From Lentinus brumalis (lineage: Eukaryota > Basidiomycota > Agaricomycetes > Polyporales > Polyporaceae), in contig MARA01000013.1 of assembly GCA_001792895.1 (NCBI GenBank), positions 558,001 through 622,000 on the forward strand: a stretch of DNA of 64,000 nucleotides. Direction: 5' to 3'. Position 1 is the first letter of the stretch; every line of letters starts with the position of its first letter. The notes beneath the pieces were generated by a model that saw only the letters and a list, made by a program, of their open reading frames with translations, was not told the origin of the DNA and did not search any database. The position numbers and the translations under genes were made by a program. Below, piece by piece: positions 1 to 11,192 of the stretch.

Positions 1-29
1 TGGCCCTCCTTATGATGGTGGTTCTCTTC

Positions 30-960
30 TCAATCCATTTTAGCGGGAGTGTTTCTCAGCGGAGCGAGTGGTGTGTTGCTTAGATAGCTGTCTGACAGAT
101 ATGTCCCTGTTGGCGGCGAAGGGAGAGTTCTTTCGCGGCGGCCTTCGGATGTCGTATGGTAGACTTCCGGGCCTGCATTTTGGATGTCCCTCCCGGGACT
201 GTCTATTGGCTCCCGATCGTCCCATGAGCGATACGCCGGGGGAAGGCGACCTGAGGCAGAATGACAAAGCTCAAGGAGTCCGGCGTCCTCGTGATGGAGT
301 GAGCTGTCTGTTGGGCGCAAGGAATTGGAATGGGTATCAACTTGATTCTATAATGAGTACCGTGCAACATATATAGAGACGATCCCGATGTAGAAGTACT
401 CACATGCGCCAATGCTTGAAGAGGGTAGAACCGAGCTCATCATTTGACTAGGGTCGCTCCCATGATGGCTTGGAGACGGTAGGACCGAGCTCATCATTTG
501 ACTAGGTTCGCTTCGATGAGAGCTCTGGACACGGTGCACTTGAGACTGGTTCCGCCGCATCCTCCTCCAGAACATGAAGAGTCCGCCCAGGAGCAGGATC
601 CCGGCTACAGCGCCCAAGCAACCACCGACGATGGCTCCGACGTGATTACCACCCGCTGCAGCACCCGAACTGTCTTTCCCGGCAGTGGGGAAGACGGGTC
701 CTGAACATAACCAAGATCGAATCAGTATAATACAGCAACAAAGAGACTGAGTCCACATACCGTTGCGGAGGTGCGGAAGACAGCTGTCGTGACATCCGTG
801 CTAGCGGCCCCGGTATGGAGAGCTGTCGAGAAAGCGATGGACGAAGAAGAGACTTGATTGGGGCAGTGGGTGAAGGTGTTGTTGTCACTTGCTGCGTGGT
901 CTCTCGTTGCGTTATCCCTCGTATATATGCTTCGCAAGGTGGCTCAGTGTTCACAGCCTA
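30..960 (-). CDS. Single-pass membrane protein gene, SKG6/Axl2-like architecture (3' part)
   Basis: The last two exons read cleanly on the minus strand. The penultimate exon (404-700) encodes a glycine-rich hydrophobic stretch (GAIVGGCLGAVAGILLLGG) followed by FWRRMRR, a classic single transmembrane helix with a basic stop-transfer sequence, and then a Ser/Gln-rich tail with two copies of a PSQMMSSVLPS motif. A GT-AG intron (308-403) joins it in frame to the last exon (30-307), a polar proline-containing cytoplasmic tail ending at a stop at 30-32. An upstream intron probably occupies 701-760. The 761-960 stretch is Ser/Thr/Pro-rich in more than one frame, as expected for an extracellular stalk, but I could not join it in frame to the helix exon, so the 5' part may be damaged or mis-spliced in my reading. 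Such proteins are common and mostly uncharacterised in basidiomycetes. Start codon not established. Confidence 0.5.
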
Positions 961-1787
961 CAGGTCAATATCGAGTGGAGTGAACTCACTAGTACCTAGA
1001 CACATGTTGCGGTGTGAGCATCCCACACCAACATGTTATACAGACCAGGGTGACGTACCAATCGCCGGTATCCCAGCCACCATACAGGAAGTTATCCAGC
1101 CGGATGTTCTCATTGCATACCGCACTCTGAATATCGGAAGATAATCTAGAACTAATTGAAGCCAAGACGCACAACATGGCGGAAGGAGTACAACGCACGA
1201 ATGATTGTTTCCTGCCCCGCATGATCCTCGGTATATGGTGTACGTGCCGATTGCTGCAGCGACCGGGCATTCAGATTGCAGTCGGGAACTGAACAGTAGT
1301 ACTTAGTCCTGACCTGCGTTTTTGTTTTGAACGGCGGCGGGGTCGTACTGACAACTAAGAGAGGGTTGGCCCATCAGAGGAGATGTCAATCAAAGTGAAC
1401 GGACACTCACTTCATGCACAACATACTGAGCTGGAATGCAACAGTGTTACAACAGCAAGCCCCTGCCATGGTTGTCAATCATGCCGACGAGAATCACATC
1501 GCAAGGTTGACAATGAACATACAGACTTGATCGTCGCATTGATCTCCTGGGGCGTCCGGACGAAGATTCTGCACCTCATCTATAGGCGTAGGAGTCAGCC
1601 TCCGCTCGCTGCAGCCGATATAATTGGACTCACAATCTGGGTTGCAGATCCGACGCAAGCGTTGGTACGTGTCACCTGAAGTTGCACGTCAGTCTCGCGA
1701 TTAGAGGTAGCTCCGGGCGAGGTAGGCTGCTTACAAGGAGATTCTCCGACGTAGTTTGTGTACCAATCTAGTTGACTGCTGAGGGGA
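961..1787. other. No recognisable gene; possible 5' exons of the membrane-protein gene
   Basis: A minus-strand open stretch at 989-1270 could hold upstream exons of the gene at 30-960, but it has no motif I recognise. Nothing else is supported. Confidence 0.3.
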
Positions 1788-2362
1788 CTCAGTAGTGGTA
1801 TTCGAAGTCCCCCGTCTATTAGAGGGCAGGACTTCGAATACCCCCAAGGGAGATGGAATAGGCCGGCTGGCGCAGCTTGAACTGGCGCAGGGAGATAGAA
1901 GACGGGGGGGAGGTCGAATAGAGTGCGTGGCGCCGGCCCAGGACCTGGCAGGGGAGATAGAAGAGGACGGGAAGTCGAATAGAGTCGGGGAGATCGAAGA
2001 GAGCTGTGTAATGGTCGAAAATAATAATTATTGCCGTTAACTAAGTTATCCATAGGGTGCGCGAAGAGGACCCGCCATTCCTGCTCCCTCCCCTCCCTCG
2101 CTGCGCTCGGGGGTCCCCCAAGCCGGGAGCACTCAGGCGGGCACACTAAAGCCTCGTTCGCGCGATAAATCTATACCGGCGCCCTTCGGGGGGCAGGTAC
2201 TGTTGAGGGCGCCTAACCCTAACAACCTAACCAACTAACCTAACCTAACAGCCTAACCAAAGCCCTAACCCAAAACCCTCACTCTAACTCCGCTTATACG
2301 GGGAGATAGATCTTCGAAGTCCCGCCCTCTAATAGAGGGGGAATTCGAATACCACTACTGAG
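1788..2362. repeat. 575-bp inverted-repeat element with hairpin ends
   Basis: The ends are a 19-bp perfect inverted repeat, CTCAGTAGTGGTATTCGAA at 1788-1806 and its complement at 2344-2362. The similarity continues inward over a further 20 bp or so (CCCTCTATTAGAGGG type). Each end can also fold on itself: GGTATTCGAAGTCC at 1797-1810 pairs with 1829-1842, and TTCGAAGTCCC-type arms pair around 2313-2349. Inside are diverged direct repeats of a GGGGAGATAGAAGACGGG motif (about 1850-2000) and a telomere-like tract. No transposase and no clear target-site duplication were seen, so this is a non-autonomous or structural repeat of unknown class. Confidence 0.6.
2212..2290. repeat. Degenerate telomere-like CCTAAC tract
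   Basis: About 80 bp of imperfect CCCTAA-family repeats (CCTAACCCTAAC, CCTAACCAACTAACC, CCCTAACCC and variants). The canonical basidiomycete telomere unit is TTAGGG. Here the tract is interrupted and lies inside the inverted-repeat element, so it is interstitial and not a chromosome end. Confidence 0.6.
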
Positions 2363-2622
2363 AGTACTGGACTGCTGGCGCAGGTCGTGTTGCCGGCATA
2401 CGCCCTAGAAAACCGGGGGAAAATGGCCAGTACCACTACTGCGAGAGCGAACCAGGACTTCGCTAGCCAGACCATCTTGCGTTGGCAGCGCCAAATATTA
2501 CGGGAAGTGCTCGAGGCCTTTAACATGCAGGGGGAGGTGAGGAACCGATACGCCATCGCCGGCCACATGAAGAACGAAAATGAGGGAAGCCATGGGACAC
2601 CGCTGCTTCTCAAGTCACATCA

Positions 2623-3043
2623 GTACTTGCCCGAATTTCTTAGCTGTCTTAGCTGTCTTAGTCGATTTCGGCGCCTGTCTATATCTCCACTGTCCGCAGT
2701 CCGTTCGGGCTGAAACTTGGTATGAACGTACACAAGCAGGTACCAAATCTATGGTCCAAGTATGACGATGATCCAACGTGAACTGGGCAAACGCGAAAGC
2801 GGATGGCCATGCCTCCTTTTGGGTGCACAGCCACTGTCTTAGGTCGATTGTGGCTGACCTGAACGTGTCCTCCCTCTCAATCAAATCGCATCCGTATGAG
2901 CTGCAATCTTGCACAGTGGATCGTCGCACCTACGCGCAGGGATGTGCCAAATTTTGGACGAAACGGAGGTGGTTTACGTGGTCCCTAAGACAGGTAAGAT
3001 AGCGTAAGACAGCATAAGACAGCTAAGAAATTCGGCCAAGTAC
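2623..3043. mobile_element. MITE-like element, copy 1
   Basis: A roughly 420-bp sequence bounded by about 30-bp inverted repeats. The left end is GTACTTGCCCGAATTTCTTA and the right end is the complement of GTACTTGGCCGAATTTCTTA, each followed by iterations of GCTGTCTTA. Its right half (2803-3043) is repeated as the reverse complement at 63760-64000 with high identity. It has no transposase gene. I could not define a target-site duplication, so the exact outer boundary is uncertain by a few bases. Confidence 0.65.
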
Positions 3044-6030
3044 CTTGAAGGTACTTACTACCGTGACTGATGGTCAAGCTCGACGCGGCAGTGAGGCACC
3101 CTGAAAGTTCAACAGGGGCAATGGCGACGAACGAGCTGCGCGGTGTCTTGAGATGGCACACACACTCTGTCACTGTGCTGGCCAAAGAAGATGAACACCG
3201 TTGACAACCACTGGGCGCACCTGTTCAGACCGTCACCGGAGCAGCTTCGAAGAAGTACCGATGACGCTTCTGCCATAAACCGGGTCGATGTGGTATACTG
3301 ACAATACGTAGTAGGGATGGCGGTACTCGGGCGTAAAGCCGCAGAACAGTATGCTTTGATCGACCGGTCTTCTTCACGCCACATATCTGCAACGGGCTGT
3401 GGGCTGTCACCGTAGACCCGCATGATACAACCATATCGCCGCACCCTCCGAGCCTTAGTCGGAGTGCCGTGACTTCTATCGGGGCGCATCTTCGAAGCAT
3501 TTCGTCAGTAGGAGGTTCGAGAGCTCGAGAAACGATGCAAACCTTCTGATAATCTCCAGTGAGGCTCAGCATGAGTGCGCATCTCTGGGGATACGATACT
3601 ACTTGACCCAGGTACGGCATGCGAGCCTGTGACCCCGGGCCTATGCCATCGTAAGTACGCAGTCAGATGCACAAGAGGTACCAGACTGCGACCTGTCAAA
3701 CAAACCCTAAGCTGAATCGCTCTGCAGGAAAAGGAAACCATACAAGTTGCCGGCTGACAGCTTCGTAGCACAGCTAATGTCGTATGCCAATAATTAATGC
3801 GTAGCGGGGCGACGCGATCGGAGGCTGGACAGGTGCGCCTGGAAAATGCGGTCGGTCCTGCATACAGCGACAGACCTGTGATTACACAACTCGGAACTCA
3901 CCCTCAGACCACGCGCACTCGGCTCCAGCCCTTGAATAAGACGAGTTCTGCGTTCAGGAGCGATCGACCTACTGAGTAGCAGCGTCAGGCGGGCTGTAAT
4001 ACATCTGATTCTCGCGCGAGGAGAAGCACGCAGACTTGTGCAGTGTGCGAGAGGCTTCTAGCGCTACTGCTAATGCAAACATGTTCGTAACATATGAGTC
4101 TCAGGCGGGTCCTCCGTATGGACAGCGAAAGAGTAGACGAACATTCGAGCTGTCGCAGATTCAGCTCCGAGTCATGATGGCGGACAGAGTCGTGGAGGGA
4201 CTCACTATATGCGTGCCAGCAGTCATCAATGCTCTGCTAGCATGCGTTCCACGTCCCAGGCGATCTATTTGACCACCATGACGTGTCTGGCCATGTTCTA
4301 GCAGGTAGATGCCGTCCTATGGGCGCGTCGTGGGTGTGATCCAGTGTATGGGAAGCTCGCCCATGTTTCACTTCGAGAACCCACAAGCTCCAAATTTCGG
4401 CATCTATGGCCTCTTGCCAGAGTAGCGGGCGCGTATCCGGGAGGCGATATCGCACAGCGTATCGCGAGACTACGCCCGGACAGCGGGGCACTGTTGCTAG
4501 CCGATCTGGACGATGAGCCGGCGCAGACGGTCGGGATGAGCCAGCTCGACGCCGTCCGTACCCGTCCTGTCGATCGCCCTTTGGAGTTGCGGGAGCTCGG
4601 AAGCGTTGTGCTGTCGTTGTCGAGAAGCTGCCTTGGGTAGCAAGCCGCAATAGCCGGCGTAGATTCGAGTCGCCATGAACGGTGCCCACATACCCTCGGA
4701 GACGTCTCGCCGGCCGCGGGTCGGTGCGAGTCCACGATGACGCGTAAGTCCTTGTTGTTGCTCAGAGACATGGTCGAAGATGTTGCGCATACATGGCCGT
4801 TGGCGGCTGTCGCGATGTTTGGGTGAAGGCGACGTAGCTCGAATCCGAGGCCAAAGAGTGCTACGTCTACCGTACGAGGTACCTAGACGGCTTGGTTAGT
4901 AAGCGAGGGACCGTGATGTGAAAGTGAACCTGACTCACCTTGCTTGCTCGCTAGTCAACAGCATCCCGACATCCCGTAGAGTCGTCTCGAGTAGCACTGG
5001 ATGCAGTATATACCTGGACATGAGGGTGAACACCACGGGAGCTGTGAGTCTGCGCGCAACTTACCCACAACGACTTTCTTCTGTAGGGACTGGCTTGCTC
5101 GAGGCTCTGCTGGCCCAGATGACGCGAGACGTCTGATGTCGCTCGTGATACCGGATGTGAGCGTGGGGTAGACAGCGTGGCGTGACGAGTCCAACGGTAG
5201 CGGCCTTTGCGAGCCGGACAGACGGCGATGGACCTCGGGCCAGCGCACAACTCGGAGCACACAATCTGGGACTATGCAGACATGGCAGAATGAGTACGAC
5301 ACTCTAGGGGCGACACAACGGAGATGGACGTACCTGTTCGCAGGTGGAGGGCTCGCTCTGCAGTTCAGCTGCGACGGGACGGCTTGGAGCGTCCGAGGTA
5401 CTGCGGCCGGGCGGCTTGAAGGCGATGAAAGATACTGTGAATTCAGAGTGGAACAACGACTGCACTCGCGAAGTACGTACCTCGCGTGCGCTCTCCGACT
5501 CGCAAACCGACTTCATATATGCCAGAGCTTCCGAGATGGTTGTCGCACCGGGATGACATTTGGATGGGGGACGTGCACACTGAATGGTAAACACAAGCTT
5601 GTCTGGACGTGCGGAGCATGTGAGTGTCCGCTATGTCCGCACTGTCCAACAATGCTCACCGGCAGAACGCAAAATAATGTGATCACTCCGAAAGAGGCTG
5701 TCGGGTTTGGACGAAGAGCGCATCCGCAGAGCTCATGTCGTGAACTTGGCGATCTTCGCGCGTATCAGGGCTGCCTTGATCGCAGGCGGCAGCACCTCTT
5801 GGTGAAGGTGCAAAGCCTCACGTAGGGGCGCACAGAGGAAGAAACTAGTGTGCTGGCGACGAGACGACAGCAGGGGAGATTCAGGCAAGATTTCGCGAAC
5901 TGTATACACAAATATGTGCATGTCTGTAGGACAGTTGTGCAGATAAGCGGTCTATTCAGGTCTCCGAGCTGTTGCAGGCGGGAAGAAGCACATGAGTACT
6001 TACACTAGTCGTATTCGCATGGACAGAGCC
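3044..6030. other. Unresolved region, decayed or intron-rich sequence
   Basis: Short open stretches occur on both strands (for example plus 5274-5825 and minus 4237-4790), but none shows a domain or repeat that I recognise, and overlapping frames are equally open in this GC-rich DNA. I support no gene here. Confidence 0.3.
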
Positions 6031-6190
6031 AGCTTGAGCTAAGGACGTGACAGCGCCATAGAGAGCCGATAGCGGAAGGGAATCGACGGCTGGACGGGGC
6101 ATGGAGCTAAGCTGAGGCGGACGGCGAGGAGAGATGGCGGGCAGACGAGGCGTCGATGCGACAAGGCAAGCCAGACAGCGAGTCGAGTTG
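6030..6190 (-). repeat. Partial copy of repeated block X (copy D)
   Basis: The string around GGGGCATGGAGCTAAGC and the following GACGAGGCGTCGATGCGACA matches the ends of the other X blocks near 23.2, 51.1 and 61.35 kb. Only this promoter-proximal part is recognisable here. Confidence 0.4.
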
Positions 6191-7430
6191 ACGAGCTGCT
6201 CGGGGTCTCGGACCGGGAGGCCCCTTCAAGGCGCCCATGCATCTTCCTCCTTGACCGTGACCTTTACCCTTCCTCCTCCTCGGACCTCAACATACCATGG
6301 CTACTAGACGACACCCTGGAAGAATCCTTTAGCGAACATAGGGCTCGCTATTTAAGCCATAAGGCACGCCAACTGAAGCTAGACTCTTCGCCTCCTCTGC
6401 TCACTAAATCACTGGCAGTCTGCCGCTATCCTTGGAGCTTATGTTTGAGCCCTCCGTCTTAAACATCCTCGCCAGCACCCGAATTGGCAGCCAGCTACTC
6501 CTGACAGCCTACGTGAACGAGAAGCATCAGTGAAGGAGTCATCTTCGCAGCGAGGCAACGAGAGCAGATCTAGCGGCGGGCAGGCGCGAGGAGATATTGG
6601 TGACGGGCAAGTTGGGACTAGGTGAGTATCATTCACATGGCGTGTGTTGTATGGTTATTTCTATGGGCCCTATTCTACCCATGGCCCTCGTACTGACTCT
6701 TTCTACCGCCAAAGTCCCCGTAGTGGCGTCCACATCCATATCAGACGTACCAGTGCACGCCCGTCGCGCCACGGCGTGTCTCCCAGTGTGTGCTCTCCCC
6801 CGCAGCTCAGATGCGAAGTCTCCCGCCCGCACAACCTATCAGACTACACGCTGTATCCCTGAGATGATCTGCACCTCTCTGTCAGCTTCACTCTCCACCT
6901 CGCTCGCCCGCCTCCCTGGAATTACACGGTGGCGACGGTAGGGATAGGTCGTGAAGATCTCCGGACATCTATCAAGCCGACATCGACTTGCTTCTCGTGC
7001 GCGCACTCAGATGCACACCCCTCCATCATGTCCGACATCCTCCCATCTGCGGCACATAATACATTCATAGTCCCCGCACGCTCGTGACGACGTCGCAAGC
7101 GTAGTACGCGGCTGCTCAGCCATACGACACCCGATGACTGTCGCGTCGAGCTAGGAGTTCAACACCCGCGCCGCGCCTGCCGGAAGTCGCGTACTCCGCT
7201 GTTACATAGATCCTCGACTTGACGCGTACCCGCATGTTGATTGCATCGCGGCTGTAGAGACACGTTCATGAGCGACAGAACCACGAGCTTGAGCGCGGTT
7301 GCAGCCTGCTCGCCCGCTTATCCCAACCACTTCTAAGAACCCCGCGATCTCCTCCGCATTGGTCGTCCATGTCCTGTATCTCGTCGCTGTGCCAAACTGT
7401 CCCTGGTCAGTGACTATTGCATCACACGTA
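6191..7430. other. Diverged array sequence upstream of the first BCS1 relic
   Basis: A CTATTTAAG element lies at 6348-6356. Downstream sequence around 6470-6950 resembles 49.2-49.5, 51.5-52.0 and 61.5-62.0 kb in phrase order (a cleavable-looking GTGAGT donor, then CGCCCGTCGCGC-type stretches). This is probably the 5' part of the same duplicated plus-strand gene, but I could not assemble reading frames. Confidence 0.3.
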
Positions 7431-7439
7431 GCACACGCG

Positions 7440-8110
7440 ATTCATGAAGCCCGTCATCACTGGTCCCGGCATAATCGAACTCGCCTTGATCACGCGAAGG
7501 ACTTCCTGGAGAGCAACGATCAGGAGAGCTATGGCGAGCGAGGTCAGCTCGTCACCTCCTGGTGCACCTGTGGCCACCGCTGACAACACCCTTTGCTCCA
7601 GGCATTCCGCATAACCGTGGACACCTCCCGTAACAGGCTCTCATTGACAGTATCACGAGCAAACACATGCTCTATTTCCACGATTCCTTTCCTCGCGCAG
7701 ATGGGCATGGACGACTCAAGGCTGAACTCCGGCGCGCGGAGCTGCCGCACAAGCAGAATCCAGCCCCTTTAGAAAGACACTCGAGCACACCGTCGCGATT
7801 TGGACCAGCTGAACCGTGACGGCCTCAATAGTCCGAGCCAAGCGCAGCAAGCGAACGATGCTGACGGGTCTGTTGCTCCTCGCATCACTCTCAGCGGACT
7901 GCCCAACGAGCTCGATGTTCTTGGCGCGCAGGAGGGCCGCATAAGTACTGATCGCCATCACAAACGACCACGAGCCACGCCAGCACCATGCCGCCCCGAT
8001 CGTCTGCATGTGGGCGTGGTTTCCAGGCTTGCAAAGAACTTCAAGGGCCGTTGGCTCGACGAGGAACAGACAGGTCTCCATCCGGCAGCGTCTCATCTTC
8101 CTTCAACCCG
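7440..8110 (+). pseudogene. BCS1-like AAA ATPase relic, copy 1
   Basis: Plus-strand fragments match the order of the BCS1 family AAA ATPase core. LDHAKDFLES (about 7480-7520) resembles the stretch before the ATPase core. GIPHNRGHL follows near 7600, then MGMDDSRLNS near 7705. ITLSGLPNELDVLGAQEGRI (7885-7944) matches the sensor-1 region of the family (usual form ITLSGLLNALDGVGAQEGRI). CRPDRLHVGVVSRLAKNF corresponds to the arginine-finger region CRPGRMDVHVEF. The pieces lie in different frames with stops between them, and no Walker A glycine-lysine-serine motif survives. BCS1 proteins are mitochondrial AAA ATPases (Rieske protein translocation in yeast); basidiomycetes have many paralogues of unknown role. 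Called as a pseudogene. Confidence 0.65.
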
Positions 8111-8906
8111 TATACCTCTCGAGTCTCCATCGCCCTCCATACCTGCCATCATCCTTAGACACTCAGTCGTCCGGAACCGACAGCGGCGTCGCACACTGAT
8201 CCCGCGGCCCCAGGCTCTTACTGTCACCCAACAACGCTCGCGAACTGGGACCGCGCGTGCTCAATTGATGCTGATCAGCTCCCTTACGCCGTCGCAGACT
8301 CGTCCGTACGACGCGGTGGACGACGTCGATGCGCAACTTGAAGCAGAGGAGACGCAGCACGGTCACCGCAGCGGACCCGATCTCGGCTTCCATCTACGCA
8401 ATTCTTTGATCGTCGGCCTCTATGTTTTGTGTCAACTCCCTTCAGGACGTAGTTAGTGCCGTCGGTGATCGATATGCATGGGGCGGAGTATCGCGTTCGA
8501 TGAGGAGATGTCTGCCGCGCTCGTTGCGGACTTGTGGACGAGAGCGAGCGCGCTGGAACGATATGACTGTTTGCTTGACCCACATACGAGCATCTACAGT
8601 GTCTTCTGTATAAGTACCTGACATCTTCCTCCTCTCGCCATCCTCTGTCGCAACGTGCTCTCTCGTCTGGTGCAGGTCCTGCATCGGCTCTAGGCTGCAC
8701 GATATAGAGTACAATCCTGGAATGTTTTCCAGTTCTACTCTAACCTTGCTCAGTAGCCATTGCCGAGATTTCAAGTTTCCGCTCTCCGTCCAGCGCACTC
8801 TCGAATTCGACGTCTGGTCCTCGCACATATGGAGTAGTCATGTACCCTCGCTTTCATACATACACCGCGTCTATACGGCTCGGCGGGCTCTCTCTGTGTG
8901 GGCTGT
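8111..8906. other. Array sequence, left part of duplicated segment A
   Basis: From about 8440 the sequence aligns phrase by phrase with 54110-54640 (for example GGGGCGGAGTATCGCGTTCGATGAG against GGGGCGGAGCATTGCTTTCGATGAG). No gene recognised. Confidence 0.45.
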
Positions 8907-9609
8907 TGTTACATTCCATGCCCACAAGGCATCAACTCCGGTCCGGACCTACCTCGGACTCCGCAAACTCCGGTTCGTTCTTACATGTGTTACTATCTTC
9001 GATCACTTCACCCCTTATCACCTTCTTACTTGACCCGGACTCCGGACCATCTGCTTCCACTTGCATCCGCCTCCATGATCAGACTCCGTTCATTCGATCC
9101 TTCGATTGTATCCGCCCTTCATTTGATCTTACTTTACATTGTATTGGCTGATCATTTGCTTCCGCCTGACTCCGGTTCCATACCTCCGTTACCTATGTCT
9201 TGGCTACTCCTCTCCGGACTTTCGGACTTTACTATATAAGCCTCCCTGTAGCCACACTTAGACTTCAGTTCTGATATCTCGTTACACTCCCCGTTACGAC
9301 TCTGAGCTCAATCTATTCTGTTCGCACTCCCTCAACGCCCGATCCTTCCGACCGGACTTCTGACCTCCGACTAGGGACAGACACGAGTGCCATATACTCA
9401 CGAGTATTCACGGCTGTACTCGTTCCAGTACCCGTGGGTCGCACATCCACGGGTCCGGGTACCTGTTTCCCACGGGTATTGTACGGGTGCGGGTCTCACT
9501 TCACAGGACAATGGGTAAACCCACAGGTTAATCATACTTAGAGAGTGCCAGACGAAGTATATTTGTAATATGAAGACATAGAACTACACATATCATAAAG
9601 AAGCTCCAA

Positions 9610-11154
9610 CTACTCTACAGAGATGGCATTGTCACCGGTACTACCGGCTGACACTGCTACCTTCGCACGAGAGGCCTTATCAGTGAATGTCTGAATGATC
9701 TTGGCCTCAGGAACAAGGCCGGGAATACCCATCCACGCGCTCAAAACCGTTGCCGCACGCGTGGACTCGTCAGAGAGATTGCGGCGTAACTTAGAGACTG
9801 TGAGACCTCCCCGTGAGAACGAGCGTTCGGCATCAACTGAGGTGGCTGAAGGAACAGAGAACGTCAGATCAATATCCAGAAGGGTGGGAACAACTTACCA
9901 GGAGTCGAGAGAATGTCGAGAGCCATCCGAGCAAGTGGATTGCGCTTGCTATCGAGCGAGTGCCAATGCTGGATCGGGTTGGTGATGCTTGGGATGGGCG
10001 GGGAGATGAGATACTCCTCGAGCGCATCAGTGCTGCCCGAGGAGTAATCATCATCAAGTGCAGCGAAGAGGCCGGCCTGGACGTATGGATGCGTGAGCAA
10101 AGAACAAATGACCGCGTGGGATTGGGTTCACCTTCGCGTTCCCAGGGGCCCCTGGCTGCTTCGCAGCAGGCTTATACTGCTTCCATTCTTCGCGCAGCAA
10201 CCCAACTGCGGTATCTATCCACTCCTGCGGCCAGCTTTGCCGCACGAAGTAGGAAGTCTTGTGCCGCGGGTGAAGCACTACAAGGCAGAGACATAGAAGA
10301 TTAGCTGCAGTATTACACCATGATGTGGATATGATAACTCACAGATCGCGCACCGGTACAAGATAGACTCGTCAGTCTTCTCATAGTACCTGTTGAGGAC
10401 AGTGCGCGCCAGGGACACCGCGGCACGCACGGCAGGATGAAGGTCGGCATTCACGGAGGCCTCCGCGAGCATGCCTTCCAGGAGGTCAATCACGGGGATG
10501 ACCTGATGGAGCAGCGGTCGCGAACGGGCGGACATGCGTTCGGTCGCTTCCAAGAAGTACTGAAGGAAGAACAGACATCAGGATGACGTCCCTAGTGAGA
10601 CAACAATGTATACTCACCGCGAGGATTCCCTCCAGCTGCTTGAGGATCTTCCACTCATCCACTGAGAGCTTGAAGCGGAGGAGTCGAGGGCCGCGTGACG
10701 TGTTGTGGGCAGCCTTGCTGACGAGCTCGTTGATAGCAGGTTCGAGCTCGATCGTGCGGCGGCTCGTCATGGCGACGCTATTCCATCGCGTTGGCACCGA
10801 GCGAACGACTCCGCGGGACTTGATGCCGAGCTTCTCGCACAGCCCGTCCAGGTCATCCCGAAGCACAGGGCTGTGAAAAATCTTCTTGGTCAGGGAATGG
10901 ACCTCGTAACAGTATGTATCATCAGTTCAGGGGTCCCGGAGACAAGCCATATGCGACATACCTTTGAGAGGGTCTTCTGGGCGAACAAGCGGTCGCAATC
11001 CTCGAGGTCAGCCGCCGCGACAATGTCGTTGATCTCGGCTGCGTCGCTGGCCTCACGGTCCGCGTCAAGCTCGTCTTCATCGTCCTCGCGGGCCGCGCCA
11101 GCTGTGCGGCTGCTGTCCTGGCTGCCGTCGCCCTCGACCTCATTGTTGTTATCT

Positions 11155-11192
<38 letters not shown>

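Noticed and set aside
1595..2146. 183-residue minus-strand open frame
   Set aside because: Proline-rich translation of repeat DNA inside and beside the inverted-repeat element; no domain or splice context.
2212..2290. A true telomere
   Set aside because: The repeats are degenerate, only about 80 bp, and have unique sequence and genes on both sides.
5274..5825. 183-residue plus-strand open frame
   Set aside because: Overlapping frames on the other strand are equally open and no motif or paralogue supports it.
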